Assembly: GCF_021531655.1 (NCBI RefSeq)
Contig: NZ_JADYUF010000013.1
Span: 12,145 to 76,144, forward strand
DNA from: Leyella stercorea
Lineage (GTDB): Bacteria; Bacteroidota; Bacteroidia; Bacteroidales; Bacteroidaceae
Length of the DNA stretch: 64,000 bases
Direction of reading: 5' to 3'
Made by a program: the position numbers and the translations under genes. The notes under the pieces are model-generated. The model did no database searches. It had not been told where the DNA came from and was given only the letters and a program-made list of their open reading frames with translations. This document shows, piece after piece, positions 1 to 7,934 of the stretch; positions within the stretch are counted from its first letter, which is position 1; every line of letters starts with the position of its first letter.

Positions 1-354
1 CGTTCCTTTTTTCACTACTTCGCTGAATGGATAGCCTTTCGGTTTCTCTACAGCGAGAAAGGCAGTCTTGCCAAGATTGACGGCATGGATAACTGTGATG
101 CCCTGCTCCTTACATTTCTCATCGAAAGCGAAAGAGGCTTCGTTGTCATGTAAGGTTGCATTCACCGCATACCGGACGCCCGACAAGTCGCATGCATCCA
201 CATCTTCCATCGTCAGCGTATCCTTTTCTATGCGATAGATTTGAAATTTATCTTCCTGCCGAGAGCTTTCATGGAAGTCATGGTGCAAAGCACAGGAGGC
301 TATCAAACTTCCCATGTCTGCGCCACTAATCAACATTTTTATCGGGTTGTTCAT
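1..354 (-). CDS. Rossmann-fold protein, possibly ThiF/E1-like (partial)
   Basis: This gene is cut by the window edge; the first 118 codons are present, starting at the ATG at 354-352. The N-terminus (residues about 7-15, MLISGADMG) looks like a beta strand plus glycine-rich nucleotide-binding turn. A later stretch (about residues 65-105: an Asn after a beta strand, a charged helix, a GI-x-VIHAVNLG strand) resembles the part of ThiF/HesA/E1-like adenylyltransferases after the nucleotide-binding site. The assignment is inferred from pattern only; an NAD-dependent enzyme is equally possible because the catalytic part is missing. It is followed at 409 by the end of the outer-membrane barrel gene on the same strand, so they could be co-transcribed. 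Confidence 0.5.
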   Translation of the reverse strand, partial: MNNPIKMLISGADMGSLIASCALHHDFHESSRQEDKFQIYRIEKDTLTMEDVDACDLSGVRYAVNATLHDNEASFAFDEKCKEQGITVIHAVNLGKTAFLAVEKPKGYPFSEVVKKGT

Positions 355-408
355 TTATAAAGAGATTTTTTGTCATTACACCATTACTGAATGCAACAGA
401 CGGACAAA

Positions 409-2733
409 CTACATTCTGTTCTTCTGACTTTCTCCTGCTCCTGTACCCTTATATTTGCTTCTTGTAGTGTTGAATTTATACCTTACAGTAAGCGACACTT
501 TGCTGGTTGACTGTTGATCAACAATCATGTCCTTCATTTTGCCATAATGCGCACTCATGTGAATATCGTCTGTTCCAAACAAATCATAGACAAAGAGCTG
601 GAACGACAAACGTTCCTTCAAGAAAGCCTTATATACAGATACATTGGTACAAAATCTTGGCTTATACAAACATATGTTTCTCTCATATCCTTTTGTGACA
701 TACGACATCATCCACGTTAACATTGCCAACTTGGTGTTGAAGGTGTTATTAAAGCGAAATACAGCCATAGGATTGTTGGATATTTTGCCATCATGTGCAT
801 CCATATCAAGCCACTGTTTTGTCACAGATGCCGTAAATGAAGGATGCCAAATGCCAAACGAAGGGCGTAAGTTGACGGATGCTTCTACATGATTATATGC
901 CTTTCCATTCACAGGCTTAAGCAGTCCTATTGCAGGATTGTCTTTGTAAGTCTCCACATTCGACATCATCGTATGCGAAGTATGGCTGTAGGTCATATCG
1001 AAAGTCAACCATTTGTAAGCCAACTCGTAGTTGAGATTTTTGCTTATCTCAGACACTAAGAATGGATTTCCGGTTTCATACGTGTAGCGGTTGTCATACT
1101 GAATACCGCTACGCAAGTAATTATAGGAAGGACGATCGATGTCGGTAGCATAGCTCAGCTGCATCTGCACCTTGCCCACAGGCATCGATAAGCTGATGGA
1201 TGGGAACCAATTGCCATACGACTTGCTTTGCCCAGGCACATACTTGCCATATTCATAGTAGTTGAAGTCGATGTACTCGTATCTCAGTCCTGCCTCCATG
1301 CTCACGTTTCCGAAATCCCTTGAATATGCCAAGAATGAAGATGCCATGCTTTCTGTTATACGGCTGTAATCATCCGGCACGAAGTTGGTTGGCACAACCT
1401 GATACTTGGATGTGCGATGCGTGTTGGAATATTCACCACCCAAAGATAACTCACCACCCAACAAAGGATAGGAAAGCACCAACTTGGAAGCCAACAAACG
1501 ATATTTCTTGTCAGTAAGACAATGAACCGTCTGGCTCTGCGCGTCCATCCCCACTTCCTGGTATTGCTCTTTGGTAACAACGTCCTCGTTATTCTTCGAC
1601 CAAAGCCAGTCGGTATTGAAATCGATGCCGAGCTTGCCAATCTTTCCTACATAGTAAACATTGCTTGAAAGAGTGCTCTTCTGCTCGAAGAAATTAGCGT
1701 GGCTGTCAGAGCTTTCCGTCTGCTCGTCGTCTTGCCATATTTCTGTAGCCATATTGGCTTCGCAGGTCTGTTTCGGATTTCTCAGAAAGCCAAAGTTGGC
1801 ACCTATAGAGTTGTTGGCATCCAACTGGTAGCTGGCATCCAGGCGGAAGTTCATGGCTTCTACAATAGTTACTTGTCTGTTTACACTCTTCTGGTTCCAG
1901 GTCTTGTCAAGATAAGTCTTCTGCTGTAAGTCTTGATTGTTTGGCTGGTACTGCTTTGCTCCAAAGGCGTATGCGCCCAGTTCCAATCCGTTCTTGCGAT
2001 AGCTCATATTCAATTGGCTATATCCACCGAAGTTTTTCTCCTCATCATATTCACCTGTGGTTGAGGCATCAAATCCGAAGCCCTCGCCTTGTATCTTCTT
2101 CGTTGTGATACGGATGACCGCCTTGGTGCTGGCTGCGTAACGAGCACCAGGATTGGTGATGACTTCCACCGACTTGATGTTGTCGGAATGCAAACGGTCA
2201 AGCTCGCTCTTGTCTCTCATCTGTCGGCCATTGATATAGATAACAGGCTCACCGCGTCCGAAGACCTTGATGCTGCCATTCTGGGCAGACACGTTAGGGA
2301 TGCGGTCGAGCAGGTTCTCCATTGTTCCTGCCTTCTCAAGTATAGAACCGACAACGGTTGTCGTCATTCCGCCATTCTTCAAGATAGTCTTAGGCAGGGA
2401 TGATTTTACGACTACTTCACCAAGCGTCTCACTATCCTCTTTCATCTTGATAATGCCTATGTTCTCGCTATCGCAATCCTTACAGACGGTCTTATAGCCT
2501 ACGGATGTCACCTTGATGATTCCGCCGTTGCAGGAAGAATCGATGGCAAAGCTGCCATCTTCTCCACTCACAGCGCCCTTGACGAAAGCCGAGTCTGTTC
2601 TATTCAATAATACTACATTGGCAAACGCCAAAGGTTCTCCCTTGGTATTCATCACCTTGCCGATGATATTCTGTGCCATCATCGGAGTCATAGCCGAGAG
2701 GCACAACGCTGTTATAATCAGTTTCTTGTACAT
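409..2733 (-). CDS. Outer-membrane beta-barrel (TonB-receptor-like) protein with carboxypeptidase-like regulatory domain
   Basis: Predicted outer-membrane barrel of 774 residues. The start chosen is the ATG at 2733 because it begins a clear signal peptide (MYKKLIITALCLSAM...MAQ) after an AAAGGG ribosome site; the longer reading frame adds a non-signal leader. Domains in order: signal peptide 1-20, a CarboxypepD_reg-like beta sandwich (about 22-110, IIGKVMNTKGEPLAFANVVL), a plug-like region (about 125-235, with NLLDRIPNVS, VYINGRQ and VEVITNPGARY), then a long barrel of alternating aromatic strands. This is the architecture of the family OMP_b-brl_3, which lacks a SusD partner. No substrate can be read from the sequence. 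Paired dyads upstream suggest dedicated transcriptional control. Confidence 0.85.
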   Translation of the reverse strand: MYKKLIITALCLSAMTPMMAQNIIGKVMNTKGEPLAFANVVLLNRTDSAFVKGAVSGEDGSFAIDSSCNGGIIKVTSVGYKTVCKDCDSENIGIIKMKEDSETLGEVVVKSSLPKTILKNGGMTTTVVGSILEKAGTMENLLDRIPNVSAQNGSIKVFGRGEPVIYINGRQMRDKSELDRLHSDNIKSVEVITNPGARYAASTKAVIRITTKKIQGEGFGFDASTTGEYDEEKNFGGYSQLNMSYRKNGLELGAYAFGAKQYQPNNQDLQQKTYLDKTWNQKSVNRQVTIVEAMNFRLDASYQLDANNSIGANFGFLRNPKQTCEANMATEIWQDDEQTESSDSHANFFEQKSTLSSNVYYVGKIGKLGIDFNTDWLWSKNNEDVVTKEQYQEVGMDAQSQTVHCLTDKKYRLLASKLVLSYPLLGGELSLGGEYSNTHRTSKYQVVPTNFVPDDYSRITESMASSFLAYSRDFGNVSMEAGLRYEYIDFNYYEYGKYVPGQSKSYGNWFPSISLSMPVGKVQMQLSYATDIDRPSYNYLRSGIQYDNRYTYETGNPFLVSEISKNLNYELAYKWLTFDMTYSHTSHTMMSNVETYKDNPAIGLLKPVNGKAYNHVEASVNLRPSFGIWHPSFTASVTKQWLDMDAHDGKISNNPMAVFRFNNTFNTKLAMLTWMMSYVTKGYERNICLYKPRFCTNVSVYKAFLKERLSFQLFVYDLFGTDDIHMSAHYGKMKDMIVDQQSTSKVSLTVRYKFNTTRSKYKGTGAGESQKNRM

Positions 2734-2761
2734 AATCCCTTTACTTATGTTTTTCTGAGGG

Positions 2762-2844
2762 CAAAAGTAAAGGAAATGATAAAAAAGACTTTGACACAAA
2801 AGTGTATTTCAGATACAATTGGCTTAAGAATTACACTTTTGTGT
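2762..2844 (-). promoter_or_regulatory. Promoter -7 box and two dyad operator-like sites for the barrel gene
   Basis: A TACTTTTG -7 box of Bacteroidetes type lies at 2762-2769 (minus). Upstream lie two near-identical dyads: ACACAAAAGTGTA at 2794-2806 and its exact reverse complement at 2832-2844, 38 bp centre to centre. Each half is itself a dyad (ACAC-N4-GTGT). The first site would sit just upstream of the -33 region. The regulator is unknown; TACAC/GTGTA half-sites are compatible with several dimeric helix-turn-helix families. Confidence 0.55.
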
Positions 2845-2893
2845 ATAAAAAGAAAGAATCTATTTTGTATTTTTTCAAAATCATACAATAAAA

Positions 2894-3622
2894 CTACTTC
2901 ACAAACCTCAGCCTTGTCCACAACCACCGTGGTATCATTGCCCATGCAGCTACAAGCATGCGATAGCGCCAGTCGATTGTGACTGTCTCTTTGCCTTGCA
3001 TCACAGCCTTTACTATGGAGCGTGCAACACTATTAGCCGAGAGTTGCAAGGGGAAATGACTTCCGGCAATAAGGTCGGTAGCTACAAAGCCGGGACGGAT
3101 GTCGGTGATATGAATATTCAATCGGCGCATGCGCGACTGCTGTGCAAGACATTCAAGATAGTGCGACTGGAAACGCTTGGTGGCTGAATAAGCCGGTGCT
3201 GCTCCCAATCCACGTGTGCGTGCTATGGAGGTGATGCAAGCTATCTGTCCACCTTTATTATTATTGGCAAACCAACTGTATGCTGCCGTAACCATACGTG
3301 TGAAGCCCAAGCCGTTGGTCTCCACGGTCTTCATCTCGCGGTCTATATCAAGCTCGCAGTTCTCCCACCCTATTCCCGAACTATGGAAATAGAGATCCAT
3401 ACCGCCAAGCTCTGCTATAAGTTCATTGAGCTGCTGTGGCGCAGACGCATCAGTTACATCTATCTGTCGATAAGCCTTGATGTTCTCGTTTGACTTGACT
3501 ATAGCTTCAAGTCTATCAACACGTCGTCCGGCTACACCGACAATGTATCCTCGCTCGGCAAGAAGACGAGCCACTTCGAGTCCTATACCCGAAGTGGCTC
3601 CTGTTACTATTGCTTTTTTCAT
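2894..3622 (-). CDS. SDR-family oxidoreductase
   Basis: Classical short-chain dehydrogenase/reductase of 242 residues, normal length for the family. Visible features are the cofactor motif TGATSGIG at residues 7-14, an AGRR segment at 31-34 after the second strand that suggests NADP preference, the catalytic Ser at about 132 (ITSIA), and the YxxxK pair Y145/K149 (YSATK). The C-terminus ends in a basic, tryptophan-rich segment (WAMIPRWLWTRLRF) that may associate with membrane. It follows the methyltransferase gene with a 16-bp gap on the same strand, so the two probably form an operon. Substrate cannot be inferred. Confidence 0.88.
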   Translation of the reverse strand: MKKAIVTGATSGIGLEVARLLAERGYIVGVAGRRVDRLEAIVKSNENIKAYRQIDVTDASAPQQLNELIAELGGMDLYFHSSGIGWENCELDIDREMKTVETNGLGFTRMVTAAYSWFANNNKGGQIACITSIARTRGLGAAPAYSATKRFQSHYLECLAQQSRMRRLNIHITDIRPGFVATDLIAGSHFPLQLSANSVARSIVKAVMQGKETVTIDWRYRMLVAAWAMIPRWLWTRLRFVK

Positions 3623-3638
3623 TGACTCGTATACATTA

Positions 3639-4412
3639 TTATGGAACTCTCACTACATCTACCACATGGCTACCTGCTCCTATCAAGTCGGCACGCTCTG
3701 AGATGCACTTCTGATATTCTATGAAACGGGCAAATGTCTCGTCGTTCATACGGTTGAGTCGTGTGCGCATATAGTCGGAAGCTCCGTCGGGCGAGAAGAT
3801 AGTGACACGTTCCAAGCCGGCACATTCGTCCAGTCGGTTAATATCATCAATACGCACATAGTCGTAGAGTTCGTCTGCCGATGCCTGTATATGGAAGTTC
3901 TCATCGACAGCACCACGTTCCAACAATCCTTCTATACGGTCTTCGTCGAAGCAATATGACAGTATGCTGTACTCGTTCATCAGGTAAGCCACGAATATCA
4001 GTCCGCCAGGTTTGGTGACGCGCTTTGCCTCGTTAAGAGCCTTAAGTTTCTCCTCATCGCCAATGAGATGATATAGCGGACCGAGCAACAGCGTCACATC
4101 TGCCATTGCTGTAGGCAGGAACGGCATGTTGCGTGCGTCGCCCTGCACAACGTCGGCTGTAGGCTCACGCTTCAGGAACACCTCGATATTGCGACGCACC
4201 AGTTCTACAGCCTTCACATTATAGCCTTCTGCCATAAGAGCCGATGTGTAGCGACCGGTTCCTGCACCTATGTCAAGCAGCTGCATGTCGGGATTGATAT
4301 ACCTACGCAAATGATGCATTGTGGTTTCAAACTCAACAATGCCGTGCCTACGCTGCAAGCGAAGGTCTTCGGGATGCTTGTTGTAATGTTTCTCTATATT
4401 TGATAATGCCAT
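3639..4412 (-). CDS. Class I SAM-dependent methyltransferase
   Basis: Cytosolic methyltransferase of 257 residues. Motif I (LLDIGAGTG) is at residues 45-53, an acidic residue ends the second strand (VKAVE), and post-motif strands are present (DVVQGDARNMPF and ADVTLLLGPLYHL). The GPLYHL segment is typical of small-molecule Methyltransf_11/25-type enzymes. A long C-terminal portion (about 160-257) carries the substrate cap. It is immediately upstream of the SDR gene (16-bp gap), and a 7-nt-period repeat separates it from the DXS-like gene. The methyl acceptor is unknown. Confidence 0.87.
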   Translation of the reverse strand: MALSNIEKHYNKHPEDLRLQRRHGIVEFETTMHHLRRYINPDMQLLDIGAGTGRYTSALMAEGYNVKAVELVRRNIEVFLKREPTADVVQGDARNMPFLPTAMADVTLLLGPLYHLIGDEEKLKALNEAKRVTKPGGLIFVAYLMNEYSILSYCFDEDRIEGLLERGAVDENFHIQASADELYDYVRIDDINRLDECAGLERVTIFSPDGASDYMRTRLNRMNDETFARFIEYQKCISERADLIGAGSHVVDVVRVP

Positions 4413-4419
4413 ATTTTTT

Positions 4420-4447
4420 AGTTGAGAGTTGAGAATTGAGAGTTATG
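4420..4447. repeat. 7-nt-period dispersed repeat (GTTGAGA type)
   Basis: Degenerate tandem copies of a heptamer (GTTGAGA, GTTGAGA, ATTGAGA) ending in GTTATGA. The same 28-nt text recurs at 11216-11243 with two differences. It fills the short gap between the DXS-like gene and the methyltransferase gene. Confidence 0.7.
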
Positions 4448-4456
4448 ATATGCTGT

Positions 4457-6241
4457 TTATATTAACGCCAACACATCCTCCACGATTTGTTCGTCGAGCA
4501 AGCGGTTGTCCTTAAGCAACTGCTCCACATCGTATCTGTCGTAGAGTCCCTTCTTGATGCCACATACAAGCACCTTCATATCCGATGTACCGTAAGAAGA
4601 GGCTATGCGCTCGCCAAAGCCACCGTCCTTGCAGCCGTCTTCAAGTATTACCACAAGCTTATGGTTCGTCTTCAACGCTTCGAGCGAATCGGCATCCACC
4701 TCATTCAGATAGCGTGGATTGACGAGCGTTGCATCAATACCCTTATCGGCAAGCAGGCGTACTACGTTCTCGCCCTTCTGATAGAATGAACCAGCAGCAA
4801 TGATTGCCACCTTCGAACCTTCGTGCATCACCTTATATTTTGACTCGTAGCTATACTCTTCGTCCACATTCTCTGTTGTATGCACCACTCCGTTGCTCGG
4901 CACACGAATGGCTATAGGCTTCTTGTCCTGAAGTATTGCCCAACGCATCATGGCAAAATATTCCTCGCATGTGGTAGGAGCGAGATAGATGAGTCCCGGA
5001 ATGCTGCAAAGCATAGGTATGTCGAAGAGGCAGATGTGGGTGATGTCGTTCATCGAGTTCACTCCGCCTCCTACTACATTGATTACGGCTGGGTTGGAGT
5101 TGATGCAAAGATCCTGTGCTATCTGGTCGTAGGTGCGCTGGATGAACGTGCTGTATACTGTCCATACCGGACGCAGTCCACCCTTAGCCATACCCGAAAT
5201 CATAGCGACAGCCTGCTCTTCGGCAATGCCCATGTCAAGATGTTGCGAGCCAGCCTCCTTGCGCTTGTCGGCAGTAAAGCCTGCTGCTGTAGGAGTTCCG
5301 GCTGTTACGGCGATTAGTGTCTTGTCCTTCTTCATCTCGCTCAGCATCCAGTCAGAGAAGAGTTCGGGATATGTCTCGCATGGTTTCACCTCAGGCACAG
5401 TTCCATCGGCATTGCGAACCGGGCGACTACCGTCATCAAGATTGAACGGCATTCCCCAATGCCAAGCTTCCTTATTCTTTACGGCAGGGGCATAGCCATG
5501 ACCTTTTTCTGTGTGGATATGAACAACTGTAGGGCGGTTGGTATCCTTGACACTACGGAAAACTTCAATGAGACGCTCTATGTCGTTGCCTTCCTCCAGA
5601 TACTTATACTCAAATCCCCAAGCCTTAAACCAGTTGTGCTCGCACTCGCCACAGCTCTCGCGAAGCGCACGCAGATTTTTGTATATACCGCCATGGTTCT
5701 CGGCAATAGACATCTCGTTGTCGTTTACAATGATGATGATGCCCGTGCCAAGCTCCGAAGCCTCATCGAGTCCTTCGAATGCTTCACCGCCCGACAGCGA
5801 ACCGTCACCTATTACGGCTATGATATTCTCCTTGGTTCCCTTCACGTCACGTGCCTTCTGCAGTCCGGTGGCAAGACTGATGGATGTGGAAGTGTGGCCT
5901 ACCTCAAAGTTGTCGTACTCTGGACATTCTGCAGGAGAAGAATAGCCCGATATGGCATTCATGTCGTCTACGTTGCCAAGAAATCCGGCTGCACGACCCG
6001 TAAGTACCTTATGCGGATAGCACTGGTGGCTGACGTCAAACACAAACTTATCCTCTGGCGCATTGAACACATAGTGCAAAGCTACCGTTGCTTCTACAAA
6101 TCCGAGGTTAGGACCTATGTGTCCGCCATGCTTGCTAACACGATTGAGCACAGCCTGACGCACTTCGTCGGCTACAATATTAAGTGTCGCGATGTCCATG
6201 CCTTTCAAGTCGGCAGGACTCTGTATCTTCTCTATATACAT
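4457..6241 (-). CDS. DXS-like thiamine-diphosphate transketolase (divergent)
   Basis: This 594-residue enzyme has the DXS fold and order: the GHTSTSIS motif at about 115-122, a thiamine-diphosphate motif starting GDGSLSGG (145) and ending NDNEMS (173-178), the catalytic Glu in GIAEEQ (341), YSTFIQR (363-369) and a transketolase C-terminal domain from about 460. DXS condenses pyruvate with glyceraldehyde 3-phosphate. Two acceptor-phosphate arginines of canonical DXS appear changed: the DRAGLVG segment reads VGGGVNS (about 390-396) and YPRG reads VPSN (447-450). It is also shorter than typical DXS (about 620-640). It may be a paralogue using another acceptor; a canonical dxs would then lie elsewhere. 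A TATCTTTG box (6284-6291) lies upstream. Confidence 0.75.
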   Translation of the reverse strand: MYIEKIQSPADLKGMDIATLNIVADEVRQAVLNRVSKHGGHIGPNLGFVEATVALHYVFNAPEDKFVFDVSHQCYPHKVLTGRAAGFLGNVDDMNAISGYSSPAECPEYDNFEVGHTSTSISLATGLQKARDVKGTKENIIAVIGDGSLSGGEAFEGLDEASELGTGIIIIVNDNEMSIAENHGGIYKNLRALRESCGECEHNWFKAWGFEYKYLEEGNDIERLIEVFRSVKDTNRPTVVHIHTEKGHGYAPAVKNKEAWHWGMPFNLDDGSRPVRNADGTVPEVKPCETYPELFSDWMLSEMKKDKTLIAVTAGTPTAAGFTADKRKEAGSQHLDMGIAEEQAVAMISGMAKGGLRPVWTVYSTFIQRTYDQIAQDLCINSNPAVINVVGGGVNSMNDITHICLFDIPMLCSIPGLIYLAPTTCEEYFAMMRWAILQDKKPIAIRVPSNGVVHTTENVDEEYSYESKYKVMHEGSKVAIIAAGSFYQKGENVVRLLADKGIDATLVNPRYLNEVDADSLEALKTNHKLVVILEDGCKDGGFGERIASSYGTSDMKVLVCGIKKGLYDRYDVEQLLKDNRLLDEQIVEDVLALI

Positions 6242-6370
6242 CGTTTATTGATTGATTTATTTGTTCGTTACTGTTTCACGTTGCAAAGATACTAACATTA
6301 TTACATTAATGCTATACCACGATTGCGGAATATATTACCAAGATTTCTAAATATATTACACTCCTTATAC

Positions 6371-7720
6371 TTATAATAAGGGGGTCATATAAAGCGGAAG
6401 ATAGGTGATACCATCAACAACCTTATAATCGGCTGCATGTAAAACAGTAGGAGAGATCATATATTCTCCAAACTTATTCATACACTTTGTTATGGAAGAC
6501 AACGTGTAGTTCTTGCCACTTTTGACTTCTATCGGGCGAATATTATGACGTGTTGTCACTTTGTCCTTTTGAAGCAAGAAATCTATCTCCATACGATTTT
6601 CGGCTTCTTCTGATGACTTACTATAGAAAAAGAGCTTATTGCCGCTGGCTGTCAACATTTGTGCCACGACATTCTCAATGAGCATCCCTTCATTCACCTC
6701 CAGCTTTCCAAAGAGCAGTTTCTGATAAATCTCTGACGATACAATACCCTTTTCATCAAAAGCGTGACTGATCAACAAGCCCGTATCGTTCATATAGCAC
6801 TTCAGAGTAGTGCGGTCTTCGTTCATCTTCAGTCCGATGTTAGGCTCAGTCGAGTTGTAGCATATGTTGACGACTCTTGCATCCTTCAGCCAGAAGAAAG
6901 CATCGTCCCAATCACGATATTTAGCACCAGGTTTTAGAGCAGACAGCCGGAACTTCTTCTCATGCTTAGACAGCTGAGGAGGAATCTGATCGAATATAGA
7001 AGCCACCTTATCGGCTATCTCACTTGCATAATTGAAGATGTCATTACGGTAAATGGTCAGTACATCGCGCTTGGCGGCATCTACGGCATCGAAATCTTTC
7101 GTCTCAACATACTTCTTGACGGCTTGTGGCATACCTCCCACTATCATATAGAGACGAAATGCATCCATAGCCTGACGATGGAAAGCTTGTCCCATGGGCT
7201 TCTTTTCTGCATACATCTTACGTATCAAGTCCATCAGCATGTCATTACCGGTAGCCCAAAGAAACTCTTCAAAGTCCATTGGATACATCTGTATAGGGCG
7301 TTCTTCCGATGGTAGCACAATACCCTGTGTATTTTTCTTAATACTTACCAGCGATCCTGTCTCTATGTAATCGTATCGACCATCTTTTACCAGAAACTTG
7401 ATGGCAGCTCTCGCCCTGGGACACAACTGTACCTCGTCAAGAACGATAAGCGACTTGCGTTCATGTAGCCTTACCTTATAGTGCTGACTCAGATAGAGAA
7501 ACAGCATATCAAGGTCTTCCAGATACAGGTCGAACCAGTCTCTGACCATCTGTGGAGCCTTGTTAAAGTCGATGAGGATATATGACTCATATTCATTCCT
7601 GGCAAACTCCTCTACGATATAACTCTTACCTATGCGCCGCGCACCCTCTACGAGTAGTGCCACTTCACCGTTTCTTTTCTCTTTCCACTCAAGGAGTTGT
7701 TGATATATTTTTCGCTTCAT
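6371..7720 (-). CDS. AAA ATPase with DUF4143 domain
   Basis: A 449-residue ATP-binding protein. The start at 7720 is preferred because AGAGG lies 7 nt upstream; an ATG 11 codons earlier (7753) also exists. Walker A is GARRIGKS at 26-33 and Walker B LIVLDE at 91-96, with an ETGS sensor-like motif following. The C-terminal third (about 290-449) matches the DUF4143 nuclease-like region, including the ENVVAQML, EIDFLLQ and RPIEVKSGK segments (E-x-D...E-x-K arrangement of PD-(D/E)xK folds). Such AAA_14/DUF4143 proteins are abundant in Bacteroidales, often in several copies; their function is not established. The gene stands alone with repeats at its promoter. Confidence 0.88.
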   Translation of the reverse strand: MKRKIYQQLLEWKEKRNGEVALLVEGARRIGKSYIVEEFARNEYESYILIDFNKAPQMVRDWFDLYLEDLDMLFLYLSQHYKVRLHERKSLIVLDEVQLCPRARAAIKFLVKDGRYDYIETGSLVSIKKNTQGIVLPSEERPIQMYPMDFEEFLWATGNDMLMDLIRKMYAEKKPMGQAFHRQAMDAFRLYMIVGGMPQAVKKYVETKDFDAVDAAKRDVLTIYRNDIFNYASEIADKVASIFDQIPPQLSKHEKKFRLSALKPGAKYRDWDDAFFWLKDARVVNICYNSTEPNIGLKMNEDRTTLKCYMNDTGLLISHAFDEKGIVSSEIYQKLLFGKLEVNEGMLIENVVAQMLTASGNKLFFYSKSSEEAENRMEIDFLLQKDKVTTRHNIRPIEVKSGKNYTLSSITKCMNKFGEYMISPTVLHAADYKVVDGITYLPLYMTPLL

Positions 7721-7731
7721 AGTAACCTCTT

Positions 7732-7823
7732 TACACTTTTTTGAGATATTCAATCATTACGTAATACACCTTTTTGAGATTTATTACAATGCAAAAATAC
7801 ACCTTTTCGAGATATTACACAAG
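7732..7823 (-). promoter_or_regulatory. Promoter flanked by three 19-bp direct repeats at 33-bp spacing
   Basis: Reading the gene strand, three copies of a 19-mer (consensus AATATCTCAAAAAGGTGTA) end at 7798, 7765 and 7732, spaced exactly 33 bp, about three helical turns. A TATTTTTG -7 box (7792-7799) overlaps the end of the first copy, with a CTTG -33-like element at 7820-7823 (spacer 20). The other two copies lie in the transcribed leader, the last just before the ribosome site. This looks like a cooperative repressor site. Confidence 0.65.
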
Positions 7824-7869
7824 TATTATATTGAATATTTATTGGTGAAACAATAACATACTATATATA

Positions 7870-7903
7870 AAACGGCAGACTCCCATCAGAGAGTCTGCCG
7901 TTT
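7870..7903 (-). terminator. Rho-independent terminator of the S9 peptidase gene
   Basis: A 13-bp perfect stem (AAACGGCAGACTC with its complement, 7870-7882 and 7891-7903) encloses an 8-nt loop and is followed on the minus strand by TTTATATA. It lies about 30 nt past the stop codon at 7935. Confidence 0.85.
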
Positions 7904-7934
7904 ATTTATTGAAATAAGTTCAGCAAGCTGTTTT

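Noticed and set aside
5459..6295. A 278-codon plus-strand open frame over the DXS-like gene
   Set aside because: Antisense shadow of a well-defined enzyme; no start context or recognisable domain.
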